NCBI GenBank assembly: GCA_902780525.1
Contig: CACZFL010000001.1
Coordinates: forward strand, 62,001 to 126,000
Source: an uncultured bacterium
Lineage (GTDB): Bacteria > Cyanobacteriota > Vampirovibrionia > Gastranaerophilales > Gastranaerophilaceae
DNA length: 64,000 bases
Reading direction: 5' to 3'
Below, piece after piece: positions 44,001 through 51,546 of this stretch (within the stretch, counting starts at the first letter, position 1; each line of letters begins with the position of its first letter). The notes under the pieces were generated by a model that saw only the letters and a program-made list of their open reading frames with translations, did no database searches and was not told the origin of the DNA. The translations under genes were made by a program, and so were the position numbers.

Positions 44001-44552
44001 CTATTTATTAACAGGAATTATAAGCTTTTGACCGATTGATAAAGCATTTGGATTAGCCATTTTATTAGCTTCCTGAATAAGGTTTACTTTATTCATGTCA
44101 AAAGAACCATAAAATCTTATAACGATACTTTCTAAAGTATCACCTTCTCTGACTGTATATTCTTGTTTTGTCACAGTAGGAGCTGCTGCAGGTTTTGAAG
44201 CATCTGCCGGAATAAATCCGAATTTAGCATTTTCCTGAGCTGCCGGTTTAACTTTCGGTACAGCATCCTCTTTTGGAGTAGAAATATTTATCAGGATGCT
44301 TAAAAATGTTGTTATTAAAAGTGTTATGATAACACCTGCGATTAAACCTACAACAAAATAAACCTGAGGAGCTTTTTCGGTTCTCTGCTGCTTAATACCG
44401 AAGTTCTGCCACAATGCATCAATTTCACGACGATTGCTTTGGCGTCTGTAAAAATCTTCGCCCTGATGCTCCATATTGTAGCGATTCAGAGCCTCCATCA
44501 TTGCAACTTTTTCTCTTGTAATGTTTGATCTTCTAAGTGTTGTGCTTTTCAT
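44001..44552 (-). CDS. Membrane-anchored LysM-domain protein
   Basis: 183 residues. A charged cytoplasmic N-terminus (about 1-65) leads to one transmembrane helix (YFVVGLIAGVIITLLITTFL), an alanine/lysine-rich spacer, and a C-terminal LysM domain (YTVREGDTLESIVIRFYG, ending LSIGQKLIIPVNK). LysM binds glycan chains of peptidoglycan, so this protein likely tethers the inner membrane to the wall; what it does there is unknown. The AGGGG ribosome site is strong. It stands alone between radA and xerD on the same strand. Confidence 0.85.
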   Translation of the reverse strand: MKSTTLRRSNITREKVAMMEALNRYNMEHQGEDFYRRQSNRREIDALWQNFGIKQQRTEKAPQVYFVVGLIAGVIITLLITTFLSILINISTPKEDAVPKVKPAAQENAKFGFIPADASKPAAAPTVTKQEYTVREGDTLESIVIRFYGSFDMNKVNLIQEANKMANPNALSIGQKLIIPVNK

Positions 44553-44643
44553 AACCCCTCACAGCTTTATTGCATCCGTTGATGCCTTTACATATAAAAA
44601 TTATCATAAAACAATATACCGTGCAAATTTGTAACAGAATATA

Positions 44644-45501
44644 TTAAGAATTGTTAATAGAAAAATACACTTCTTTAAGCCTTTTTTTGCTTATATGTGT
44701 ATAAAGCTGGGTTGTTGAAACATCACTATGCCCGAGTAGTTCCTGTACAATCCTCAAATCGGCACCGTTTTCGAGAAGATGAGTAGCAAAACTGTGCCTC
44801 AATGTATGCGGTGAAATATTTTTATGAATCTTTTTTCCCTGTTCGTGTATAAAAGTATATACATCCTGCCTTGTAATCATTCTTCCGTTTTCACAAATCA
44901 GCAGACGTTTCGTATTCAGGTTATATTTTTTTATAACTAACTCTCTTTGCGGCAAATATTCTTTCACAACTCTTTTTGCAGTTTCTCCGATGGGTATAAT
45001 CCTTTCTTTTGAACCCTTGCCGAAGCATCTTACATATTTTGAAGCAAGATCAATATCGTTAACTTTTAAATTTACTAGTTCTGATACACGAAGCCCGCAG
45101 CTGTATAAAAGTTCTATTATTACATGTTCAAGCGGAGTCAGGTTGCTGCGAAGCATATCTTCAACATCTTTTACGGTGATTACCTTCGGAAGTCTTTGTG
45201 GAACTTTTGGCTGTTCAAGTGTTGAAGCAGGATTTTTTTCTAAGATTCCGACTGATGTTACCCATTTAAAAAAACCTCTTATTGATGCAACTTTTCTTAT
45301 TATGCTTGTTGGTGCGTATTTTTTTTCTCTTAGTGTTCTGACATAAGTATTAATCATAAGTCTGTCTACAGAGTTGATGTCATCAACTTCCGTATAATCC
45401 GAAAAACTTTCCAGGTCACGTCTGTACGCATCAAGTGTATTTTGGGACAGTCCTTTTTCAAGCTCTAAATATTCAAGATATTCACCGATTATTTGATACA
45501 A
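44644..45501 (-). CDS. xerD: Tyrosine recombinase XerD-type
   Basis: Site-specific recombinase for chromosome dimer resolution at dif. 285 residues, no extra domains, as for Xer proteins. N-terminal SAM-like fold (YLEYLELEKGLSQNTLDAYR) and catalytic set: Arg in YSCGLRVSELVNL, Lys in GKGSKERIIPI, HTLRHSFATHLLE, GHSDVSTTQ and Tyr in LYTHI. The start is TTG 45501 with GAGG about 10 bases upstream; no later Met fits. It could equally be the XerC partner. No second recombinase or dif site was identified. Confidence 0.9.
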   Translation of the reverse strand: MYQIIGEYLEYLELEKGLSQNTLDAYRRDLESFSDYTEVDDINSVDRLMINTYVRTLREKKYAPTSIIRKVASIRGFFKWVTSVGILEKNPASTLEQPKVPQRLPKVITVKDVEDMLRSNLTPLEHVIIELLYSCGLRVSELVNLKVNDIDLASKYVRCFGKGSKERIIPIGETAKRVVKEYLPQRELVIKKYNLNTKRLLICENGRMITRQDVYTFIHEQGKKIHKNISPHTLRHSFATHLLENGADLRIVQELLGHSDVSTTQLYTHISKKRLKEVYFSINNS

Positions 45502-45536
45502 AGCCTTTATTCCTCAATCAGATTATACACTATTTT

Positions 45537-45549
45537 TCACATGATGTGA
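45537..45549. promoter_or_regulatory. Palindrome between xerD and 45573
   Basis: TCACAT-G-ATGTGA, a 13-base palindrome directly upstream of a TATACT hexamer for the 45573 gene. It resembles the GTGATAT-type palindrome at emrB (53115-53129). Confidence 0.4.
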
Positions 45550-45572
45550 TATACTTTTTTTAAGGAGAATAT

Positions 45573-46172
45573 ATGTTTAAAAAGTTTCTGATTACGTTAT
45601 GTTTTTTAATTCCACTCGGTGTTTATGCAAATTATAATGATGTTTACGTTGCTGATATTCAGTATGACTGGATTAACAAGTCTGAGCTTGAAAAAGATGC
45701 AATGATAAGTGAAATCCATGACATTATGTTTGCAACAGGATTGAATAAAAGACATGATTTAAAAAGTCTGTTCAAAGATAAGCTCAAAGACAAAAACCAC
45801 ACTGATAACTATATAGCTGCGTCAGCAGGATACAAAGAATACAGGGGTAATAAAATTTCGGCTTTTTATTATAAAAAAATGCAAAATCCTTTCATGTATG
45901 CTTTACAGGGAAAAGAAGATACTTCAACAGCTTTTTATTATGACGTTATGGGCAATTTAAGATACGTTGATTTCATTAACGGAGATTACCCGGATTATCC
46001 GTATTATGCAATACAGTACCGCATCAGCGGTACACCGGTGAGTGCTGTTTATTATATATCCGAAGATTGCCAGTATCTGTACAAGCCAAACGGAGAGTTT
46101 GAAGGGGTCTGGTATAAACATAATTTGTATAACAAAAGCAACAAAATTATTTTAACAAGAACGACTTATTAA
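45573..46172 (+). CDS. Secreted tyrosine-rich protein of unknown function
   Basis: 199 residues with a cleavable signal peptide (FKKFLITLCFLIPLGVYA). The mature protein is rich in tyrosine and aromatic repeats (AFYYKKMQNPFMYAL, AFYYDVMGNLRYVDF, YPYYAIQYRISGTPVSAVYY), which suggests beta-strand repeats in the second half, like short YD-type or MORN-like repeats. No catalytic motif and no family recognised. AAGGAG lies 6 bases before the ATG. pncC follows 14 bases downstream and may be in the same transcript. Confidence 0.72.
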   Translation: MFKKFLITLCFLIPLGVYANYNDVYVADIQYDWINKSELEKDAMISEIHDIMFATGLNKRHDLKSLFKDKLKDKNHTDNYIAASAGYKEYRGNKISAFYYKKMQNPFMYALQGKEDTSTAFYYDVMGNLRYVDFINGDYPDYPYYAIQYRISGTPVSAVYYISEDCQYLYKPNGEFEGVWYKHNLYNKSNKIILTRTTY

Positions 46173-46186
46173 AACAGGTATTAATA

Positions 46187-46669
46187 ATGACAACAACAAA
46201 TGAAGAAATTGCAAAAATATTAATCGAAAAAAATTTAAAAGTTGCAACAACTGAGTCCTGCACAGGGGGGCTTTTAAGTTCAAAGCTGACGGATATCAGC
46301 GGAAGTTCGGCATTTATTCATCTTAACCTTGTTACATACGCTAATGAAGCCAAACACAAAATGCTTGGCGTAAGAAACGAAACTCTTGAAAACTTTGGAG
46401 CCGTATCGGAGGAATGTGCTTACGAAATGGCAAGCGGGCTTATGAAACTGACAGGCGCAGATATTTGTATCTCGACGACAGGAATTGCCGGTCCGACAGG
46501 AGGAACGCCGGAAAAACCAGTTGGGTTAATGTATTCCACTATTTGCACAAGAGAAAGGGCAATAACTTTTGAAACTCGCTTTCATCCGGAAATTCCAAGG
46601 GTGGAAATGAAGGAAATGTTCGCTCAGGCTGTACTTGAAAAACTCTACAAATTTTTATCAGCAAATTGA
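46187..46669 (+). CDS. pncC: Nicotinamide-nucleotide amidohydrolase (CinA C-terminal family)
   Basis: Deamidates nicotinamide mononucleotide to nicotinate mononucleotide, recycling the NMN made by DNA ligase. 160 residues, the stand-alone CinA-C domain without the N-terminal MoaB-like part. Signatures: VATTESCTGGLLSSKLTDISGSS near the N-terminus (catalytic Ser/Thr region), NLVTYANEAKHKMLGV, FGAVSEECAYEMASG and STTGIAGPTGGTPEKPVGL. Function is known for the family; here it is inferred by motif. Confidence 0.94.
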   Translation: MTTTNEEIAKILIEKNLKVATTESCTGGLLSSKLTDISGSSAFIHLNLVTYANEAKHKMLGVRNETLENFGAVSEECAYEMASGLMKLTGADICISTTGIAGPTGGTPEKPVGLMYSTICTRERAITFETRFHPEIPRVEMKEMFAQAVLEKLYKFLSAN

Positions 46670-46732
46670 TGTACATATTTTTTTTCTGTGAGAAAATAAA
46701 GATACGAATTAAATAAGCAGGGAACTTTTTTA

Positions 46733-47119
46733 ATGCAAGTTAATCGTATACAAACTCACAATAATACCTTTGGGGCTAAGTTAAAAGTTATTAATAAAGA
46801 CTTTAGCAAAAAGTTTTTTGCTGATTTGCAAAAAAAAGCAGATAATATTGGTTCACAACATGATGTAATAGAACTAAAATATACTGACTTTCAGGATATA
46901 AAAGAAAATATTTGTTTCGGGCGAAAAAACATCCTTGAAAAAAATATAAAAAGAATTTCGGACACATTTCACGGCAGATACATTCCGGTAGGTGATGAAT
47001 ACGGTACAGACCATTATGAAACCAGGCTCACTTCAGATAAATATATTGATTTGTGGAAGATGGAAGAAGATGCCGCAAGCAAATATCTGTATATCTTAAG
47101 TAGAAAATATATATTATAA
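46733..47119 (+). CDS. Small protein with MQVNRI/FGA N-terminus, unknown function
   Basis: 128 residues, no family recognised. It begins MQVNRIQTHNNTFGAKLKV, matching the N-terminal signature (M-[KQR]-[IV]-[NQ]-x-I followed by F-x-G/A) shared by several proteins here. The rest is soluble, lysine-rich and without membrane segments. An AGGGA ribosome site lies about 10 bases before the ATG. It lies between pncC and tatD and does not overlap either. Confidence 0.68.
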   Translation: MQVNRIQTHNNTFGAKLKVINKDFSKKFFADLQKKADNIGSQHDVIELKYTDFQDIKENICFGRKNILEKNIKRISDTFHGRYIPVGDEYGTDHYETRLTSDKYIDLWKMEEDAASKYLYILSRKYIL

Positions 47120-47145
47120 ATCATCAATTTCAAAATTTGTTTACA

Positions 47146-47154
47146 TGATATAAT
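47146..47154 (+). promoter_or_regulatory. Extended -10 for leaderless tatD
   Basis: TGA-TATAAT is followed by CTAGTTT (7 bases) and then ATG (47162). There is no ribosome-binding site. Confidence 0.55.
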
Positions 47155-47161
47155 CTAGTTT

Positions 47162-47986
47162 ATGAAAGACTATTTGATAGATACACACGCTCATATTGAT
47201 ATGGAAGTCGGAGTAAACGAAGGGGTAAATGAAGGGGTAAATGAAGGGGTAAATAACGAGGTTGAAGAGACTACCCTTAATGATGTTATCAGAGAAATGA
47301 ATGAACATGGGGTAAAAAAAGCTATTATTCCTGCGGTAGAAATCTCAACACAAGATAAAGTTGTTGAACTTGCGAACTCTGACGAAAACATATTCGGAAT
47401 GGTTGGATTATTTCCTTCTGAAGCAAAAACTTATACCCATGAATTTGAAGAAAAGATGGAAACCATTGCAAAAAACAACAAAAAAATCGTTGCAGTTGGT
47501 GAAATCGGGCTTGATTACTACTGGGATAAATCTTTTGTAGATAAACAAAAAGATGTTTTCATAAAACAAATTAAAATGGCTCAGCGCCTTAATTTACCCA
47601 TAGTAGTACATGATAGAGAAGCCCACAAAGATTGTTTTGATATTTTAAAAGAAAACAAAGCTGAGAATGTTCTTTTTCACTGTTTTTCAGGAAGCGTTGA
47701 GTTTATGAAAGAATGCGTACGAGAAGGCTGGTATATAGCGCTTGGCGGCGTAGTTACATTCAAAAATGCAGTTAAAATGAAAGAGGTTGCTCGTGAAGTC
47801 CCGCTTGATAAACTTGTTCTTGAAACGGATTCACCTTATCTTACTCCTGTACCGTTCAGAGGCAAACAAAATAAGCCTGCATATGTAAAATACGTTGCGG
47901 AAGAAATTGCAAAAATCAGAGAATTGCCGTATGAAGAGCTGGCAGATATTACTACAACAAATGCGGAAAGGTTTTTTGGGATTTGA
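47162..47986 (+). CDS. tatD: TatD-family metal-dependent deoxyribonuclease, with repeat insertion
   Basis: TIM-barrel nuclease/hydrolase, 274 residues. Metal-site motifs: LIDTHAHIDM at the start, VAVGEIGLDYYWDKS, LPIVVHDREAHKD, NVLFHCFSGS and LVLETDSPYLTPVPFRGK. After DM the usual short loop is expanded by four VNEG-type units (residues about 17-33) encoded by the GGGGTAAAT repeat. The insertion is near the active-site face, and its effect is unknown. The stop overlaps the TTG start of tlyA by 4 bases, so they are coupled. Confidence 0.93.
   Translation: MKDYLIDTHAHIDMEVGVNEGVNEGVNEGVNNEVEETTLNDVIREMNEHGVKKAIIPAVEISTQDKVVELANSDENIFGMVGLFPSEAKTYTHEFEEKMETIAKNNKKIVAVGEIGLDYYWDKSFVDKQKDVFIKQIKMAQRLNLPIVVHDREAHKDCFDILKENKAENVLFHCFSGSVEFMKECVREGWYIALGGVVTFKNAVKMKEVAREVPLDKLVLETDSPYLTPVPFRGKQNKPAYVKYVAEEIAKIRELPYEELADITTTNAERFFGI
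47210..47254 (+). repeat. In-frame 12-bp GGGGTAAAT tandem repeat inside tatD
   Basis: Exact GGGGTAAAT at 47222, 47234 and 47246 (12-bp period, spacer GAA), plus a degenerate GGAGTAAAC at 47210. The period is a multiple of three, so the frame is kept and the repeat encodes GVNE units. Confidence 0.92.
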
Positions 47987-48792
47987 AAAAAGAAAGATTA
48001 GATAAAATTTTGGTCGATTTAGGCTTTTTTGAGAATAAAAGCAAAGCCTCAGCCGCTATTTTAGCCGGAAACGTAATGATTGGAACTGAAGTCATAACAA
48101 AAGCCGGATATCAGATTGACCCTTCAAAAGATTACGATTTTAAGGTTAAAACTATGCCATACGTATCCAGAGGCGGATTTAAACTTAAAAAAGCTCTTGA
48201 TGCGTTTAATTTTTCACCGAAAGACAGAATATGTTTTGACGCAGGAGCTTCAACAGGAGGTTTTACCGATTGTCTGCTTCAAAACGGAGCTAAATTTGTT
48301 TACGCAGTTGACGTAGGTTACGGTCAGCTTGACTGGAAAATAAGAAGCTCAGAAAAAGTTAAAACGATAGAAAAAACAAACCTTAAAATCTGCTCATTTG
48401 AAGATATTTACTCTGAAGGGGAGCCCGTTGCGGATTTGCTCGTTTCTGATTTGTCGTTTATATCACTCACAAAAGTCTTACCAAACCTTAAAACACTTTT
48501 ATCCAAAGACGGACACGAAATGATTTGCCTCATTAAACCGCAGTTTGAAGCAGGAAAAGAACTCGTGGAAAAAGGCGGAGTTGTGAGAGATAAAAACACT
48601 CATAAAACAGTTATTGAAAACGTTATTAACTGCATTCACGAACTGGATTACGTTATAAAAGGGCTGACATATTCCTCAATAAAAGGTCCGGCAGGAAACA
48701 TTGAATATCTGGTTTGGTTCTCAACCACAGGTGAGGAGATAAAAACAGACATTGAAAAAGTCGTTCTATCTGCCCACCAAAATCTTAATTAA
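47983..48792 (+). CDS. tlyA: TlyA-type rRNA 2'-O-methyltransferase
   Basis: S4 RNA-binding domain (RLDKILVDLGFFENKSKASAAI) followed by an FtsJ-like methyltransferase domain (SRGGFKLKKALDAF, DAGASTGGFTDCLL, then AVDVGYGQLDWKIRS). 269 residues, as for TlyA, which 2'-O-methylates 16S and sometimes 23S rRNA; older annotations call it hemolysin. It starts with TTG overlapping the tatD stop (TTGA), so translation is coupled. It overlaps the convergent glutaredoxin gene by 4 bases at the 3' end. Confidence 0.92.
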   Translation: MKKERLDKILVDLGFFENKSKASAAILAGNVMIGTEVITKAGYQIDPSKDYDFKVKTMPYVSRGGFKLKKALDAFNFSPKDRICFDAGASTGGFTDCLLQNGAKFVYAVDVGYGQLDWKIRSSEKVKTIEKTNLKICSFEDIYSEGEPVADLLVSDLSFISLTKVLPNLKTLLSKDGHEMICLIKPQFEAGKELVEKGGVVRDKNTHKTVIENVINCIHELDYVIKGLTYSSIKGPAGNIEYLVWFSTTGEEIKTDIEKVVLSAHQNLN

Positions 48793-49019
48793 ACAACCGT
48801 TTTTAAATATTCAATAATATCAAGTGATTCGTACATCTGAACATTTCTTTCTTTATCAACCAAAAACGGTACCTGACGTTTTCCGCCTAAAGTAATTAAA
48901 GTATCTTCATTTTGCTTATCAGCTATATCGATTTTATTCAGAGAAATACCTTTTTCTTCCGCAAATGCAAGAACTTTCTTGCAATAAGGACAAGTTTCCA
49001 TAATATACAAATCAAACAT
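48789..49019 (-). CDS. Glutaredoxin
   Basis: 76-residue thiol oxidoreductase. The dithiol site CPYC is at residues 10-13 (METCPYCKKVLAFAEE), the cis-proline motif at RQVPFLVD and the glutathione-binding region at YESLDIIEYL. It reduces protein or glutathione disulfides; the electron donor in this organism is not known. A GGAGG ribosome site precedes the ATG. Convergent with tlyA, overlapping by 4 bases. Confidence 0.9.
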   Translation of the reverse strand: MFDLYIMETCPYCKKVLAFAEEKGISLNKIDIADKQNEDTLITLGGKRQVPFLVDKERNVQMYESLDIIEYLKTVV

Positions 49020-49086
49020 TTTAACCTCCGTTTTTTATACTTAATCAATATAAATATATTAGTTTATTATAACATCAGCCAACGGT

Positions 49087-49350
49087 CTAATTTTTAATAA
49101 ACAAACCTTTTACCTTTTTGTATATCTGTTTTAGCATACTAAATGGTGCCGTGAGCGGAGCAAATATAATCTGTAAAAGGACAAGATTTCTTATTGTATT
49201 ATCATCTCCTGCAATATTTTTTAGCTCTTCAAGCATTGAGTTAAATTCTTCGTCCGTTTTCTGCGTCAGAAGATAGTGCAATCTGCACATAGAATAAGTT
49301 ATACAAACTACAAGATAGCTTATTAATATTTTTTTCCCTATCACATCCAT
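49087..49350 (-). CDS. Small membrane protein of unknown function
   Basis: 87 residues. The hydrophobic N-terminus (KKILISYLVVCITYSMCRL) and a second hydrophobic stretch (IRNLVLLQIIFAPLTAPF) flank an acidic segment (about 32-50), with a basic C-terminal tail. No family recognised. The ATG at 49350 is exactly 6 bases past TGG-TATAAT, so it is probably leaderless. Divergent from the MlaA-hydrolase gene (87 bases between starts), which raises the possibility of shared control. Confidence 0.65.
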   Translation of the reverse strand: MDVIGKKILISYLVVCITYSMCRLHYLLTQKTDEEFNSMLEELKNIAGDDNTIRNLVLLQIIFAPLTAPFSMLKQIYKKVKGLFIKN

Positions 49351-49356
49351 AACAAT

Positions 49357-49365
49357 ATTATACCA
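49357..49365 (-). promoter_or_regulatory. Extended -10 for leaderless 49350 gene
   Basis: On the minus strand TGG-TATAAT is followed by ATTGTT and then ATG (49350). No ribosome-binding site is present. Confidence 0.6.
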
Positions 49366-49437
49366 CCTCTTTACCCCTCTGTATAATAAAAATATTTCTT
49401 CTTAAAAGCTAAATTATAAGCGTAAGGAGAAAATATT

Positions 49438-51546
49438 TTGAAACAAAAAATTATATCGCTGTTTTTGGTTTTTGTATTAATTTTCAGCCCTGTTTCGGCA
49501 GACTTCGTTTCCGACACTTCATCAAATAATATTCAAGCGGTTGAAACTTCAGAATGTGATAAATACCCTGATTACGCAAAAATGTACACAGGGAACGACA
49601 AACACGAAAAATTTAACAGAAAAATGTTTAATCTTAACTCTAAACTAAACAAATTTATAGCTAAACCAGTTCATATAATATGGTCCTCATTACTTCCCGA
49701 ATGTTGTATTAACAGAATCCGTGACGCTTACAATAATATTGATTACCCCAAAAGACTTGCCAGCTGTATTATGCAAAAAGACGGAGAAGGAGTAAAGAAA
49801 GAAACCGTCAGGTTTTTGACAAACTCAACAATCGGATTGGGAGGTCTTTTTGACCCTGCCGATAAAATATTCAAGATAAAACCCACCAACGAAAACATGG
49901 AGCAGGCTTTGTGCAAATGCAAAATAGGTTCAGGTTCGTATCTTGTTATGCCCTGCCTGAACTCCTGCACGCCACGTTCACTTTGCGGAAGAGTACTCGA
50001 AGCTGCCCTTGACCCCTCTGTTTATCTTGCCTCACCGATTACCTCAATAATAAAATTCGGACTTTTGGTTAACAGGACTTCTTACATGCAGCCGCTTGCG
50101 AACATGATAGAAACGACCTTTGCAGACCCTTATGACATACACAAAAAACTTTTCGGGATAGAAAACTATATACGAAACTCAAACTATGACAGGCAAGAAC
50201 TTCTGAGAGAAGAAAAACAGCTTGTTGAAGAAGGACACCCTGAACTTGCAGAAGAACTTATCGCCGAGCTTGGCGAGGGGAGAGTAAATAATAATCCGCA
50301 AAAAGATAATATAAAAGAAGGAGAGAACATTATGACACAAGGACAATTTTCAGGAGGAGCCGCTGATTTATCTGATATTTTACCGCTTGCTACAGCTATT
50401 AAACCCGATATTGTAATTACCGACTACAAATCTCAAACACCTGTAATTGATTCAATGAAAACAGCTCTTTTTGAGGATAACACAATAAACAAATCTATAT
50501 GGAATGAGCTTTCTCTCTGGAACAGAAGTTTTGCAAGACGAGTCAAAACGGGTTCGGTTGTGGTTGCAGAAGGCAGAGAACCTTACAGGTTTAAATACAT
50601 TTTGCAAAAAGATAAAAATGCACCCTTAATGATATTTTATCCCTCAATTGGTGAAGGAGCGGGAAATCATCATTCGTTAGTATTTGCAAAAATGTTTTAT
50701 GATGCAGGGTATTCTGTTGTAATGCAGGGAAGTCATTTTCACTGGGAATTTGTAAAATCCATGCCGGAAGGCTTTGCGCCCGGGATTCCGTCTGCGGATT
50801 CAGAATATATAAGGCAAGTCAGTCTAAAAATCCTTGAAAATTTAGAAGAAAAATATAATTACAAACCTAAGAAAAAAATTATCGTCGGAACATCTTTCGG
50901 AGCCGTATGTTCCCTCTTTGTTGCTGAAAAAGAAAGCCAAAATAACACGCTTTCCGTTAACCAATATGTTGCAATATCACCTCCGATAGAACTAAAGTAC
51001 GCCCTTTTACAGCTTGATAAAAACGGCGAAGAGTTTGATAAAAACTCCGCAGAAGTTAAAAACAAAACCGCACTTACAGCTGCAAAAATCCTTCAGGTTT
51101 ACGAACTGAAAAATGAAAAAAATTTTCATATCGATTCATTGCCGTTTACGGATGAAGAAGCAAAACTAATAACAACATTCATTATGAGGCAAAAATTATC
51201 CGACATAATATATACAATTGAACACGGAGAACAAAACAAAGTCGGTATTTACAAAATGATAAACAATATGAGTTTTCAGGATTATACAGAAAAATACTTG
51301 GGCTTATCCATTGATGACGAATGTAAACACGCTTCACTATACGCACTGACTGAATATTTATCAAATAACAACAATTATCATATCTACGAATCCATTGATG
51401 ATTATCTTTTAAACGAAAAACAAATATTAAAACTAAAAAGTATAGCAGGAGAAAAGCTTACCTGCGTAAACTGTGGTTCTCATCTTGGGTTTTTATACAA
51501 AAAAGAATTTCTTGATGAGTTCAAAAAATTTATATTTAAAAGCTAA
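49438..51546 (+). CDS. MlaA (VacJ)-domain protein fused to an alpha/beta-hydrolase
   Basis: 702 residues in two parts. After a signal peptide (KIISLFLVFVLIFSPVSA, no lipobox Cys), residues about 50-255 match MlaA: HEKFNRKMFNLNSKLNKFIAK, NNIDYPKRLASCIM and VRFLTNSTIGLGGLFDPADK. MlaA removes misplaced phospholipids from the outer membrane. Residues about 340-702 look like an alpha/beta-hydrolase with nucleophile elbow GTSFGA (Ser486). The pairing suggests a lipid-acting enzyme fused to an outer-membrane lipid channel. Start is TTG 49438 with AAGGAG. A second ribosome site and ATG occur at the junction. It overlaps the convergent emrB by 4 bases. Confidence 0.82.
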   Translation: MKQKIISLFLVFVLIFSPVSADFVSDTSSNNIQAVETSECDKYPDYAKMYTGNDKHEKFNRKMFNLNSKLNKFIAKPVHIIWSSLLPECCINRIRDAYNNIDYPKRLASCIMQKDGEGVKKETVRFLTNSTIGLGGLFDPADKIFKIKPTNENMEQALCKCKIGSGSYLVMPCLNSCTPRSLCGRVLEAALDPSVYLASPITSIIKFGLLVNRTSYMQPLANMIETTFADPYDIHKKLFGIENYIRNSNYDRQELLREEKQLVEEGHPELAEELIAELGEGRVNNNPQKDNIKEGENIMTQGQFSGGAADLSDILPLATAIKPDIVITDYKSQTPVIDSMKTALFEDNTINKSIWNELSLWNRSFARRVKTGSVVVAEGREPYRFKYILQKDKNAPLMIFYPSIGEGAGNHHSLVFAKMFYDAGYSVVMQGSHFHWEFVKSMPEGFAPGIPSADSEYIRQVSLKILENLEEKYNYKPKKKIIVGTSFGAVCSLFVAEKESQNNTLSVNQYVAISPPIELKYALLQLDKNGEEFDKNSAEVKNKTALTAAKILQVYELKNEKNFHIDSLPFTDEEAKLITTFIMRQKLSDIIYTIEHGEQNKVGIYKMINNMSFQDYTEKYLGLSIDDECKHASLYALTEYLSNNNNYHIYESIDDYLLNEKQILKLKSIAGEKLTCVNCGSHLGFLYKKEFLDEFKKFIFKS
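50318..50334 (+). promoter_or_regulatory. Internal ribosome site and ATG at the MlaA-hydrolase junction
   Basis: AAGGAG (50318-50323), 8 bases, then ATG (50332-50334), in frame at codon 299. This is ideal spacing and lies exactly between the two domains, so the hydrolase may also be made alone, without a signal peptide. Confidence 0.5.
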
